NCBI RefSeq assembly: GCF_022539665.2
Contig: NC_081333.1
Span: 12,770,971-12,834,970, forward strand
Direction of reading: 5' to 3'
DNA length: 64,000 bases
DNA from: Daphnia carinata
Taxonomy: Eukaryota; Arthropoda; Branchiopoda; Diplostraca; Daphniidae
Made by a program: the position numbers and the translations under genes. The notes under the pieces are model-generated. The model was not told the origin of the DNA and made no database searches. It saw only the letters and a program-made list of their open reading frames with translations. Below, one piece after another: positions 34,564 through 45,168 of this stretch. The first letter of the stretch is position 1; each line of letters starts with the position of its first letter.

Positions 34564-36962
34564 ATGGCGGCGCGAGAAAGTCTTCCGCTGACTTCATTCA
34601 AATTGGGATACGACGACCGTGTCAGTCCTTTCAAAATTGCTGTTCTCGTTTTTATTCGTGAGTATTGCACGGCGCGTTTAGCCCAGCTAGGCATGTCTCC
34701 ACATTCCTACTACAACTCCATCCCTCCCTTTTCATCTCAGCAGTGCAAAGATTTCTGCCTGCTTTCACTTGAGCTCATCCAATGCTATGATGTTACATGG
34801 GAAGATTTTGAAATTATTCTTGAACCAGGACACTACAATCTTAGTACCAAAATCATTTCAGAATTCACCCGAAGTTTGCACCAGATTGTAAAAGATGGAG
34901 CTTCAGGACTACTTGATCTCGGAGAAAGTTTAGAAAAACTTCTTATGGAGCCAGCTAAAGGTAAACCTATGATCAGAAAAGACAGTGTGTTGGGAATTTT
35001 CATCAGGAAAATGGTGCTGCAGATGGACAGAATGACATTTGAAGCCACTGTAGAGCTGAGCAATAACCTTGCCACATACCTCGACAAGTCCAACAAAAGT
35101 GAAGACCCTCTAGAATTGGTCCAAGTGTCTAGGAAACAAGCGGAGTTGCTTGTGTCACAACAGTTAACCATGCTACAAAGGAATGAAAGTTTGGCTCATA
35201 GCCCAGTAAACCTTCAGAAAATCATTGATCGGATTCTGCATGAAAACAAGGATTTTGCAGAGGCCAATTTCCTGGCACATCTTAATGAAATGAGATGCCA
35301 GGATTTTGGACAGGCTGAAAAAAGGCTTCACCAGTCTTATGACCAAGGAACCATTTCCATTGAAGGCCTTATTCATTCGAAATTAGAAGACAATTTAATG
35401 AATAACAAGACATTTCGCCACGCGTCACTAAACATGGCCTTTTTGCATGCTTCTTTTGGACACCATGAGTTGGCAGTAACGGCTTTGTGCGAGACGGTAG
35501 CCTTGTCAGGTGAGGCAGCTGACCATACCTGCCTTCAAGAGTCACTGGCATGGTTTTGCCACCTAGAAGAAAATCCTGAAATGCGCCTGAAGATGATGGA
35601 GCGCCTTGTAACCAAATCTAGTGAATCTAACTTACATTACCTGGCATCACTTGGTTTAGCAATGTGGACTCAAGATTGTACTCTGGCCGGGGTAGAACCT
35701 AAAAGAATATTTGAATATCTGCATACCAATGACGTGGCTAATTGCCAGCATTCGCTCACAGATATGACATTAACTTGTTTGGCTTTAAGAGCAGCAATTT
35801 GGAATTTCTACGGCTACCCTCGAAACGCCTTACAGGTAAAAGAATATCCCGCATTATTGACTTTTTCATATCATTCATAGTTTCCCTTAAGGTATCTCAG
35901 TTATTACTTACGCTGCACACCGGGGACCCAACAAAAGGCAATATCTATTACAATAACGAGCACATGCACATGGCGGTTTGTAACATTGCCCTACATCTTT
36001 CGCGACAAGGACGTTATGCTGATGCGGAATCGATCACCAAGTTTGCTGCTGGCCAGTACGCTAATTGTCAACAACATTCACAAGTATGGAAGATGACAGA
36101 TTTGCACGTGACCTTCTATCGAACACTTTGGCTTGGCCAATGGGATAAAGCTGAACTAATTATTTCCCAGCTTGCTGTGTTTAATCGTTCTGAGAGCCTA
36201 GCAAAAATGGCGCATTTAATGTTGTGCAAGGGGGATACGTGTCAAGGAAAATTAGTGTTGAACAGTTTAGAAGAGAGGCTGTCGAACGCTAAAGAACCCA
36301 ATAATCATCGAATGCCAAATCCAGGATGGAGAATGGGTCAGAAACTAAGACTTCAAGTTCAGTCGATGATGCTTCGCTCCGTGCTTCTTTCAGCTCGTCA
36401 GAATTTTGTCGAAGCATTGTTGCAAATCAGCCAAGCCTTGGATATTTGCAAGAAACACCATATGAACCTTCAGTTAGCATTGGTCGGGATGCAATCAGCA
36501 GAAATCCAGGTGCTTTTCATTTAAATATTTAATTTAAAATGTTTCAAATTGATCATGATTTTTCATTTCTAGTTGATGATGAACTATACTGCAAATGCGT
36601 TAGACCTAGTACGCAAACATATCAATATTATCTACACGCATGGGTCATTGTTCGAGCAGGGAATGTCTATATTTTTATTAGCTAGGTGCTTGCTTGCTGA
36701 AACCGGGACAAAGTTATGCGATTCCATGGAATTCAAAAGCAAGAAAACGGAGATCTTTCCACTGTTGACTCGAGCCAAAAAAATATTTAATCAAATCGAA
36801 GCTTTCCATCACGCCAAGGACGTTGTGTTTCTAGAAGCGCTTCTCTATCACCATCTGGGTTACGAGAAAGAGAGAAACACCCGAGCCATGCTTTTCAAAC
36901 AGCTCGACGAATTGTACCCGCTCAAAACATCTAATAACATTCATATTTTCATTGGTCTCTAA
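34564..36962 (+). CDS. ANAPC5: Anaphase-promoting complex subunit 5
   Basis: APC5 is a TPR-containing scaffold subunit of the APC/C ubiquitin ligase that drives exit from mitosis. Three exons, 34564-35835, 35892-36509 and 36573-36962, join to exactly 759 residues, close to the vertebrate 755. Diagnostic blocks are SPFKIAVLVFIREYC near the start, RQAELLVSQQLTMLQRNE, FAEANFLAHLNEMRCQDFGQ, the TPR-like ASLNMAFLHASFGHHELAV, LHYLASLGLAMWTQ, AAIWNFYGYPRNALQ, and the end HHLGYEKERNTRAMLFKQLD. The first exon is unusually long (424 codons) for this window. It is head to head with NCAPG. Confidence 0.95.
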
Positions 36963-37636
36963 TCTCTTGTTTATATCGAAATACAATCCTGTTACTCTAA
37001 TATATGTCCAGCCCTCTTTCACTGTACATACAGTATATCTATGTAGGGTATGGATCAGTCTCCGCATGGAGTATCGAATGACACAACAACTGACAGAGCC
37101 CACAAACGATAGGATCATAGGAATAGTTTTAAAATTCGGTATAATAAAAATCCTCGTCGCAAAATTAGTCAATTTGTCTAGAAAAGTTCCAGTGAATTCG
37201 TAAGATTTTAAGGAAAACGAAAATAGAGTTTCTGAATTTGTTGTTTGCAGAAAGGCAACGTTGGTGTCGAGCCGAGAATACAGTACAGCCTACAGGGGGA
37301 GACGGGTAGCGACAGAAATTTGGCTCGAAGATAGCTGTCATGGCGTCCGTGCAGTAGTTGGGGGAAGGAATATTTTCCGTTCCTATTGGAAATCCGGATT
37401 AAAATTTTCCCTAACAGTTCTTTTGAAACCCGTTCCTTTATTCTATTTTTTTGTTTTAGTTGTATGTGCTGTGAATGGATTACTCATTTGCTCATATGTT
37501 AGGGTAAGTCAAAAGTCAACATTAGGTCCTTTGTTTGTTATTAATGGGTTTTCTGGTTCCGGCTTGAAGGAAAGTTTAACGTAAACTGTGCTGTATCGCC
37601 GTGTCATGGAAAAATTCCATATTGAGTCATTCAACA
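36963..37636. other. Spacer between ANAPC5 and RFX gene
   Basis: This holds the ANAPC5 3' end and the 5' untranslated region of the next gene. A 107-codon frame at 37261-37584 has no ATG-supported family match and lies where leader sequence is expected, so it is not called. Confidence 0.45.
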
Positions 37637-40600
37637 ATGGCCCGGACGTCGGAAAATGGTGAACAAGAGGGTGAGGGAAGTTCTGCTGGTGGAGTGGAGG
37701 AGAAATGGATTGCCAGAGATGGTATCAAGCAGGAAATCTTAATTGATCTGGACCAGTCTTCCTCTTCCATTGGTGAAAAAGATTGGCCTTTTATTCCTGC
37801 TGTACCTGGATCAGACATCACCAGTGGAAATGAAGTGGTCCAGCAGACTGTTCTCTTTGGGTCCAACATCTCTGACCCAATCAACAAAGAAAAAATGGAA
37901 AAACTGTTGGATAGCTCCACCAGGTACCACTTCATTTAGATCACGACATTTAATTCATCAGAGTAATGTAACATTTCTCTTGTTTTGCAGTATGGCATCA
38001 AAGAAAATTGTTTCTAACCTGCTCCTGGAGGTTGACAAATTATCAGACACTGAACGTTTGCTTCTCTACTACAAGTTACCCCTGGGCAGGTCTACTGATA
38101 TTGATCCTCTCAGAATGTAAAAAAGGAATCTTTGGGAATATTTTAAATTTTAATATGACTGACTTCTGTATTTTCTTTTTCAATTTAGGCCCTTAAATCC
38201 CCTTGGCAGCCGGCCAGAAATCATGCAGACAGTTGTTTGGATTCAAACTCACTTGGAAGAAGATGTAGAGGTGTCCCTTCCCAAGCAAGAAGTCTATGAA
38301 GAATATGGGTAATCCTATTTTGTTTTTGCTGCCACGATGTTGTCATAAACTCTGTTCTATTTTCTTTTTTTAATAGGGCTTATTGTACGGAAAATGTCAT
38401 CAAACCTTTATCCACTGCCGACTTTGGAAAAGTTATGAAGCAAGTGTTCCCTAATGTGAGGCCAAGGAGGCTTGGGACGCGTGGTCATTCCCGCTATTGC
38501 TACTCTGGTTTGCGGAAGAAGGGTGAATTAAGCCCACCCATTCTGGCCGATCTTTTCTGCGAAAGTGAAACGGACCATCAGAAAAATGCTCAATTGCAGA
38601 ACAATCAAACTCCGGTCACGGACACACCAGATTTGATGAATGAACGAGCTTGTATTCTGGTCCGCGAATGGGCCGGGAAGCTGCTTGGCATCAACTTTAG
38701 TGGAATGGGTGACCTAGCCAACTATTTAGTAGACAAATTGTACGTGGACCAACAGAGTAAAGCTGCGACGCAATGGAGCAAACTGCGCACTTCACAAAGA
38801 CAAAGCGAAGACGAAAATGAAGTTAAAGCAGAAAATGGGTGTGAGCAGGAACAGATGAGAGAATTGAAAAGAAAATTACAGGTATGTCCAATTTGTTATA
38901 TCTGTTTCGTCCAAGCTCCGTCACAATCTGAATTATCTATTCATTCATAAAATAGCAGGAACAGCAACATTTAGCGACGAGAAGGCAATCCGTGCAGAGT
39001 CGTCATAGTAAAAAGACAAGAGTTTCTAGTTCAACTGCCTCGCCATTGCCTCAAGCGCCGCCAGCGGTTCCGCTTCCCGAGGAGACAGAGCCCAGAGCGT
39101 CCAATAAAAAAAGCTGCACTCGCAGCAAAAGAAAGCAGCGAGGGGAAGAGAATAAAAGAAACGTGTCTGTAGATTCTACGGAAGTCGAGGGCACGGCTTC
39201 TACGCCTACGTCATCTGCTTCTACGTCCTCCGCGCCAAACCAACCTGCGGGCAAAGTGGCCATCCCACGTCTTGCCACCAACCGCAGCCCTCGCCCTACA
39301 TCTGCTATTCTACTCTTACCCAGCCACTCCCAATCTCCCAGTCCCACCATTAGCAAGCCAAAGTTTGTTGCAATTCAACCAAAGCCACTTTTTGCCAGTG
39401 ACAATGGACTGGCCGCGCCATCTCTGCCCCAACTGAAGGAGGAGGAAACGAGCCGCCAGGCAGGTCCTGAGCCTCAGGAAGGCTCGTGGGTTGAGGCACT
39501 CGCACACAGTTACGATGATGAGTTAGCACGTTGTTGGTCTCAACCCGGAGAGGCCATTACCGATAGCCTCAGCCCTAAGGTGCAGAACCCGGAGCTTTCC
39601 CAACTGCGTGTTCTTCTGGAGCAAAACGAGGGTACGTGTATTGACCAGTCCCCCAATCATTTAAATTGACATTTGTAATTACTGTTAGACTGGCTTTTAT
39701 GTGCAGCAGCTAAGAAGAAGCTAGCCACATCAGGACTGTTGGAGCGTCGCAATGTTCGGTTCGAGACGCCATCGACCCTTACCGATCAAAACGGAGTGGG
39801 CAACGGTAACAGTGGGGCAGTTCCTCCCAGCCCCAACACTCGTCGAATGGCTTTCAATTTCACGCCGATCTCTCCCCGACTGACGCCCGACGTTCCACCC
39901 TCGCCTGGATCTTCTGGCCCCGTGCAGCTTCGCCAGCTCTTGTCAAATCACGGCGGTGGTAGCGTCGGTAGCCCATTTGTTTCTCCAGGTCAAACACCTG
40001 TTCCGTCAAGTTTACCGCCATCCCAACCCCATTCGAGACACAATTCCGGACACATTGTAATTTTTGTTTTTTGTTTACAAATTTTCGTGATGCGAATCCT
40101 AAACTAAATTTGTCAATTTTAGGCCATGACCATGGACACCCCGACTTCTTTCGTTACAGAGGCCAGTAGCGTCAGCAACGATTCGGCCTTTGTATCGCCG
40201 CTCAATACGCCGTTATCGGTTAACCGATCGCGCCACAATTCAGCCTCTAATCTGCTGGTCAATCGAGTTCGTCACTCATCCGGAGCCTCAATTACAGTCC
40301 GTCACACGCCATATGCAACGCCTTCTCTGATGAATCACGGTCAAGATGGACTGTTTAATGCCTCTGTGCGCTCACGTCACAGTTCCGGTGGATCACCTTC
40401 ATTGCCTCGCTCCGCACCTCTGTCGCCTCTCGTTCAATCCTTCCCGCAACAGGTAAAACGAACATGTTTATTCCTTAGCACACTATGACGTCATATTTAA
40501 AATTACACAACTCTAGACGGAGCCAAGTGGTAGCGAGCGCATCCGCCAAGATTTGCGTCGACGCCACGTTTCGGCCGGCGTAGTTCTAGGTTTGAGTCCT

Positions 40601-41565
40601 CACCAAATATCGGCCGCCGGCCGAGTTCAGACCACGCTCAACAATGCTGTGCCACATTGGGGTAGCGACCCACTTGCCCAGGAAATTGAGGGTCTTCTAG
40701 ATTCAGCTCCGAGCATTGTCAATGACTCGGTCATGAATCGCTCCCAGTCTGTTCCGCCTCACCGTATGTTCCAGCAATTCCAGTCTCAAGGTATCACCAG
40801 ATATGAAACTGATCGCAACCCAACTGTAAGTCATGTCTCGTACGGTCGTATGGTAGTTGGACAAGGCTATGCGACCGCGTCGCAACCCAGCACGCCCTTC
40901 GCTTGCGGCAGCAGGAATTTCACATACAACGCATCCGCCACCAGCAGCCCGTACAGCTACACGGCCACGCCCGTACCCGCCGAATGGAACGATTTCAATT
41001 CGAATGCCAACAATGGTGAATTCAATCAATGGAGGATTGTATTTTTTTTTTTACGTAACTGATCCGCTTGTACCCGAAGGCGATGCAGGAACGGAGGGCT
41101 TCGTTCAACTCGATGCTGCCCAACAGGAACTGGAAAGCTTCAACGAAATCATTAGCGAGGTTTACGCCAATAATCATCAGGAATTGGCACCATGCCTAGA
41201 TGGATTAGATGCGGAAGCTTTACAAGATCCTTCTTCCGCCAATTTTCCCCAAATGAATTTTCAAGGATCTAATTCTGGTACGTTTCGCATTCTGATCTTG
41301 TTTATATTGGAAGTGTTATTGCAATTAATTTATTTCAAATGCAGCCGTGACCAATATGGATTCGGATCCTTCGCTGAGTTGCTCCGACACAGGAGACGGC
41401 TACCCTCTCTCCGATTTGAGCGACTCCGTGACACTACCCGGACTGATGGGTCCAGAAGACTTAGCCGCCACGTTGGTGGCCCTGAAGGAAGCACCTGAGT
41501 TGAATCGACTGGTCCAGGATGTGGTCGACGGACAACAGTCTGTCGCCGTCCCGCAAGGAATGTGA
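37637..41565 (+). CDS. RFX7: RFX5/RFX7-family winged-helix transcription factor
   Basis: Ten exons join to an exact frame of 1103 residues: 37637-37923, 37991-38116, 38189-38308, 38377-38881, 38956-39631, 39707-40056, 40123-40452, 40517-41015, 41080-41277 and 41345-41565. A segment like the RFX5/7 N-terminal dimerisation region (VDKLSDTERLLLYYKLPLG) precedes the RFX DNA-binding domain: WIQTHLEEDVEVSLPKQEVYEEY, then PLSTADFGKVMKQVFP and RRLGTRGHSRYCYSGLRKKG, which carries the recognition wing. The remaining 800 residues are disordered, with Ser/Thr-Pro clusters and repeated R-H-x-S elements (RHNSG, RHNSA, RHSSG). PSLPQL at 39418-39435 fits the ANKRA2/RFXANK-binding PxLPxI/L site. RFX7 is preferred over RFX5 because of length and the tail, but this is tentative. 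Confidence 0.92.
39418..39435 (+). other. PxLPxL ankyrin-binding motif in RFX protein
   Basis: These bases encode PSLPQL, fitting the PxLPx(I/L) consensus known to bind the ankyrin repeats of RFXANK and ANKRA2 in vertebrate RFX5, RFX7 and HDAC4. An acidic segment (KEEE) follows directly. Confidence 0.6.
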
Positions 41566-43947
41566 AACAACACCAACAAAGATCCCCTAGTCCAGTCAGC
41601 CGCCTCTCTCCGGCTCAACTCTTGGTTTACTCTTTTTTTTTCATTCTCTATTTTTTTTTAAAGGAGGTTAATCCATTGCATCCCAACGCATTGAAAAGGG
41701 GTGGGAGAGAGAGAGGGAAGGGCGTTGTTACACAATTTATAAAAGAAAAAAAAACACAGTACAAAGTTAAAGCGAATAGCGTTTCGAAGAGTGCATTGAA
41801 GCATATTGTAAATACTATTTCGAATCAATTTAGGCTCGTATAATTTTCCTTTTACCCTCCGTTTCCTCCCCCCCTTCCGATTTTTCGCCTTTTGCAACAC
41901 AGAATTAGAACGTCTCGGAAGACGCACAGTCTGCTTTTCGTTTTGGTTTGCGCGCAGTATGGCGAAAATTCTTTTTCTGTGGCGAACTCAACTTCCTCGA
42001 ACTTGCTTTTTCTAAAGGTGGAAACAATCGAGGAAAGGCCCGTCTATTCTTTTTTTCCTCCCTTGGTTTTTTAAAAATATGTTTGCCGCCATCATTTCCC
42101 TTGAACTTGCGGTTGGTTGGTTATGAAACACGGGTTTCCGCGTTTCTTTCCGATGGGTTAACTGATTTGTTTCAATTTTTGACGTGGCACGTAGAAGATT
42201 TTGTTGAAAAGAAAGGATTTCTAGGGAAGACGGAGAGAAGTGGCGAAGACAAATGTTTTTGTTTTGATTTATTCTTTACACTTTGCTCGTTGTATACCAG
42301 TGTGCCTTTTTGTTGGGCAGGGCGGCAGATATTTGGCATAGTAGTAAAGCAACAGAGAATTATTTGGTCAGTTTGAAACCAAAAAAAAAAAATGAAATTT
42401 TGAAAAAAAAAAAAACGGGAAACATTTTTTTTATAGTGGGTAAACATCTGGATGTGTTTTGATACAAGGAGGATCGTATTTTTTTTTCTTTGCTTTTTGT
42501 TTAGAAGGTGCAGTTCATATTTTATTTTGTGGTTTCTCTTTTTTGAACCCTGAGCCAAGGAAGGATCGAAATTGCGTTTTCCCTTCCAATTAGCGTAGCG
42601 ATTAGTCTCTAAATTGGAAAAATGGCTACAAATGAAAATCGCCAAACGCAAGGTGTGTCACGATCTCTCCCAGCAAGGAAAACAAAATTACAACCCTTTT
42701 TGCCCATTTTTTAGTTATTTCTTTCGTGAAACGAGTAAATCACGAGTAAACAAAATCGCACCTTGCAAAAGGAGCATTTTTTTTTATGTTAGAAAAGATA
42801 AACTTATAACGTGAGATAGGAGATTGTTTATCAACGTAGGCTTTGTACAACGTTTTTCTTCTAAAAAATATGCCGTCGTTTGGAAACAAAAGAGAATAAA
42901 AACTAAATCATTTTGGCCAGAATCGGGGAGAAAGGACCATTTTTCAGTTTCGTTGTTCAATGCGCATTTTTTTTGTTTTTCTTTGTTAGGTAAAATGGTG
43001 CATTGCGAATTTTGTTATGATCAGATTTTTCCATTTTCAATTCAAAATGGAAAAATGATGTGTGCAAAACTGTTATCGTGTCATAGGAAATGTACGCGCG
43101 CTTCACATCGAACCAATTCTTTTAAAATTCTATCCTAACGTTTCTCTGTCGAGCATCATTTACGCCATTTTTTCTTGTTCAAAATTAGACGACACACACA
43201 AAACTTTTGTAATCTGCTGGTTTTGCCTCGATGGCGTGCGTTGTTGTCGCATCCCCTACGCGCTTGCCGTTCCAATTTCTACCAATATCTCTTTTCTTTT
43301 CTGATCCATCCTTCGTTCCCACTAACATTATGTTGTATCTGATGATTTTGGGCGTAGTGTCGACGGCCTACGTTTTGCAGCTTATCATATGTAGTTACGT
43401 ATATTTCTACATGATTTCATTGGAACCACCAACCCCCCGAACGATTTTTTTTCCTCCCCTATCGTGATTCTATTATTGTTGCAAAACAGAAAAAAAACGA
43501 CACAGTATACACGCGATAAACACAAGAAAATGTTGCGTGAATTGTCGGCTTTGAATATAAAGTTTATCCTGAATCGGGCGTTATTCTTTTCATATTTGTT
43601 TCATGTTTTGAAGGTAGCTTTGTGTTTTTTAATGAGCATGTAAATGGTGCTTTCGCAATGGTTCCTGGTGTAGTGAAAATTGGAAAAACGTATTGTTACT
43701 TTTAAGCCAAACTATTCCCATGCAAAACAGGTGATTCATTATGCCGAGATCATAAAATAATTGAGGCCTTGTATTCGTGCCAATTGTTTGCAATTTTGCA
43801 AAGGTAAGAAACGTTGCCTTAAGCCGATATATTTGTTCTGGACTACACTTGACTAAAAGTTTAAAAATTAGCCTTTTCCTGGAATTTCTCAAAGCGAACG
43901 TCGTTGTGCGTGTGGATTATTGTCAATTAAAGAGCTCAAGCCTTTCA
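41566..43947. other. RFX 3' untranslated region and convergent spacer
   Basis: A very AT-rich stretch with many A and T runs follows the RFX stop. An AATATAAAG near 43553 could serve as a variant polyadenylation signal, which would make the 3' untranslated region about 2 kb long. The ORFs here (up to 160 codons on either strand) are low-complexity and lack recognisable domains. The right edge meets the 3' end of the first nucleoplasmin-like gene. Confidence 0.5.
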
Positions 43948-44478
43948 CTATAGCTGATAGCCCGATAAATGGATTACAGCTTCTTTAAAATTATTTGAAG
44001 TTTCAAACCGACAATGTTTAGCAGAAAAAAATGCGATATTTTCTCCAGCCTTAAAATGCAAATCAAGATCAGCTTCCGACTTCAAGCTTTTGTGATGCTC
44101 TTGGCCGCAGCCAAAATGTGAATGCATATCGAGGTTGCATAAGATAATTTCTTTGTGATCTCCAATATCCACAAGAAGGCTGGTCGCAGCAGGCCGTTCC
44201 GTACCCCATGATCTTAAATCGATAACGGCCTTTGATATATGCAACGGACGTTCTACAGTGAAGCTGTGTTTAACGCCCGGTTGAATAACCATGCCTGGAA
44301 CCGAAATTAAACGTAAAATTTTACTAATCCATTGGGCTTTATAACAATGAATTAAGTCTCCTTGGTAATTAGAATATACAAATATTTCATAAATGGAAAA
44401 GCCAACAAATAATGATGAATTCATAGACATTGAAAATTACATACCCCAAAACGATCTGTCGTTTGGACAAGCCTGCAT
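43948..44478 (-). CDS. Nucleoplasmin-like domain protein, copy A
   Basis: Two exons, 44445-44478 and 43948-44294, join to 126 residues. The pattern SFWG-MVIQPG-KHSFTVERPLHISKAVIDL, then TSLLVDIGDHKEIILCNL, then ADLDLHFKAGENIAFFSA, ending VIHLSGYQL, is that of the nucleoplasmin-like (NPL) jelly-roll core found in nucleoplasmins and at the N-terminus of arthropod FKBP39/46. Those proteins are pentameric histone chaperones. Here the protein stops where the core ends: no acidic tract, no basic tail and no FKBP domain. A loop of about 20 residues rich in His (MHSHFGCGQEHH) is inserted before the LDL strand. It is a tandem paralog of the next gene upstream, with the same intron position and phase. 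A chaperone function is inferred from the fold only. Confidence 0.8.
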
Positions 44479-44707
44479 TTTGCGCTGAATAACTCTTACT
44501 GTACTGTTACTGTCAAACTGCTCAAACAAAACTTACTGTGTCTGTGTTCTTCGAAGAATCCCTAATTCACGGGAGTAGAATAGCGTAAGGCTAATTCGCG
44601 GGAAACCAACACTTAGTCATTTGTTCAAGTGACTGAACATGACACTGAAAACTATTCAGTGCATTCAATTTATTGGGATTCCTTTAATTCAAATAGCTCA
44701 CAGTTCA

Positions 44708-45168
44708 TTACAGCTGATAACCAGACAAGTGAATAGTCAGCTCTTTATAAAGATTATTTGTCACTTCATCTGGATGAATTTTGGCAGAGTACAGTGCAAT
44801 GGTCTGTCCAGCCATAAAGTACACGTCAAGGTCAGCTTCCGGCTTTAAGACTTTCTTATTGTCTTGCATATGGAGATTGCACAAGGTGATTCCTTGCTGG
44901 TCCCCATGATCCACTAAAAGGCTGGTCATCGCACTGTGAATGTAAATTCCGCACGAGTCGTGAGGTCGTGAAGTATAATCGATGACGGCCTTGGAGATAT
45001 GGAAGGAATGTTCAACAGTGAACGTGTATTTGATGCCTGGTTTGATAACCATACCTGTTTATGGTTTTTCACAACGAAACAAGGAATCCCATCAAAAACG
45101 TCAATGAAATTGATAGGCAGTAAATATCACTTACTCCAGAATGATTTCTCTTTTGATTTAAGTGACAT
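44708..45168 (-). CDS. Nucleoplasmin-like domain protein, copy B
   Basis: Two exons, 45135-45168 and 44708-45054, again join to exactly 126 residues: SFWS-MVIKPGIKYTFTVEHSFHISKAVID, TSLLVDHGDQQGITLCNL, ADLDVYFMAGQTIALYSA and the same HLSGYQL end. The first loop (SRPHDSCGIYIHSA) is longer than in copy A while the second is shorter, so total length is equal. It has no acidic or basic tail and no FKBP domain. The first-exon length (34 bases) and second-exon length (347 bases) are identical in the two copies. Only 229 bases separate this stop from the start of copy A. Codons differ widely between copies, so the duplication is not recent. Confidence 0.8.

Noticed and set aside
41016-41088. Apparent frameshift in the RFX gene at a T run
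   Set aside because: The frame change is explained by a short intron: donor G|GTGAAT at 41016, branch-like CTGAT, acceptor at 41079 (or 41088), rejoining in the correct phase with total length divisible by three.
42172-42651. 159-codon minus-strand ORF in the RFX 3' region
   Set aside because: Lys/Asn/Phe-rich translation of AT-rich DNA with no motif, no splice logic and no family resemblance.
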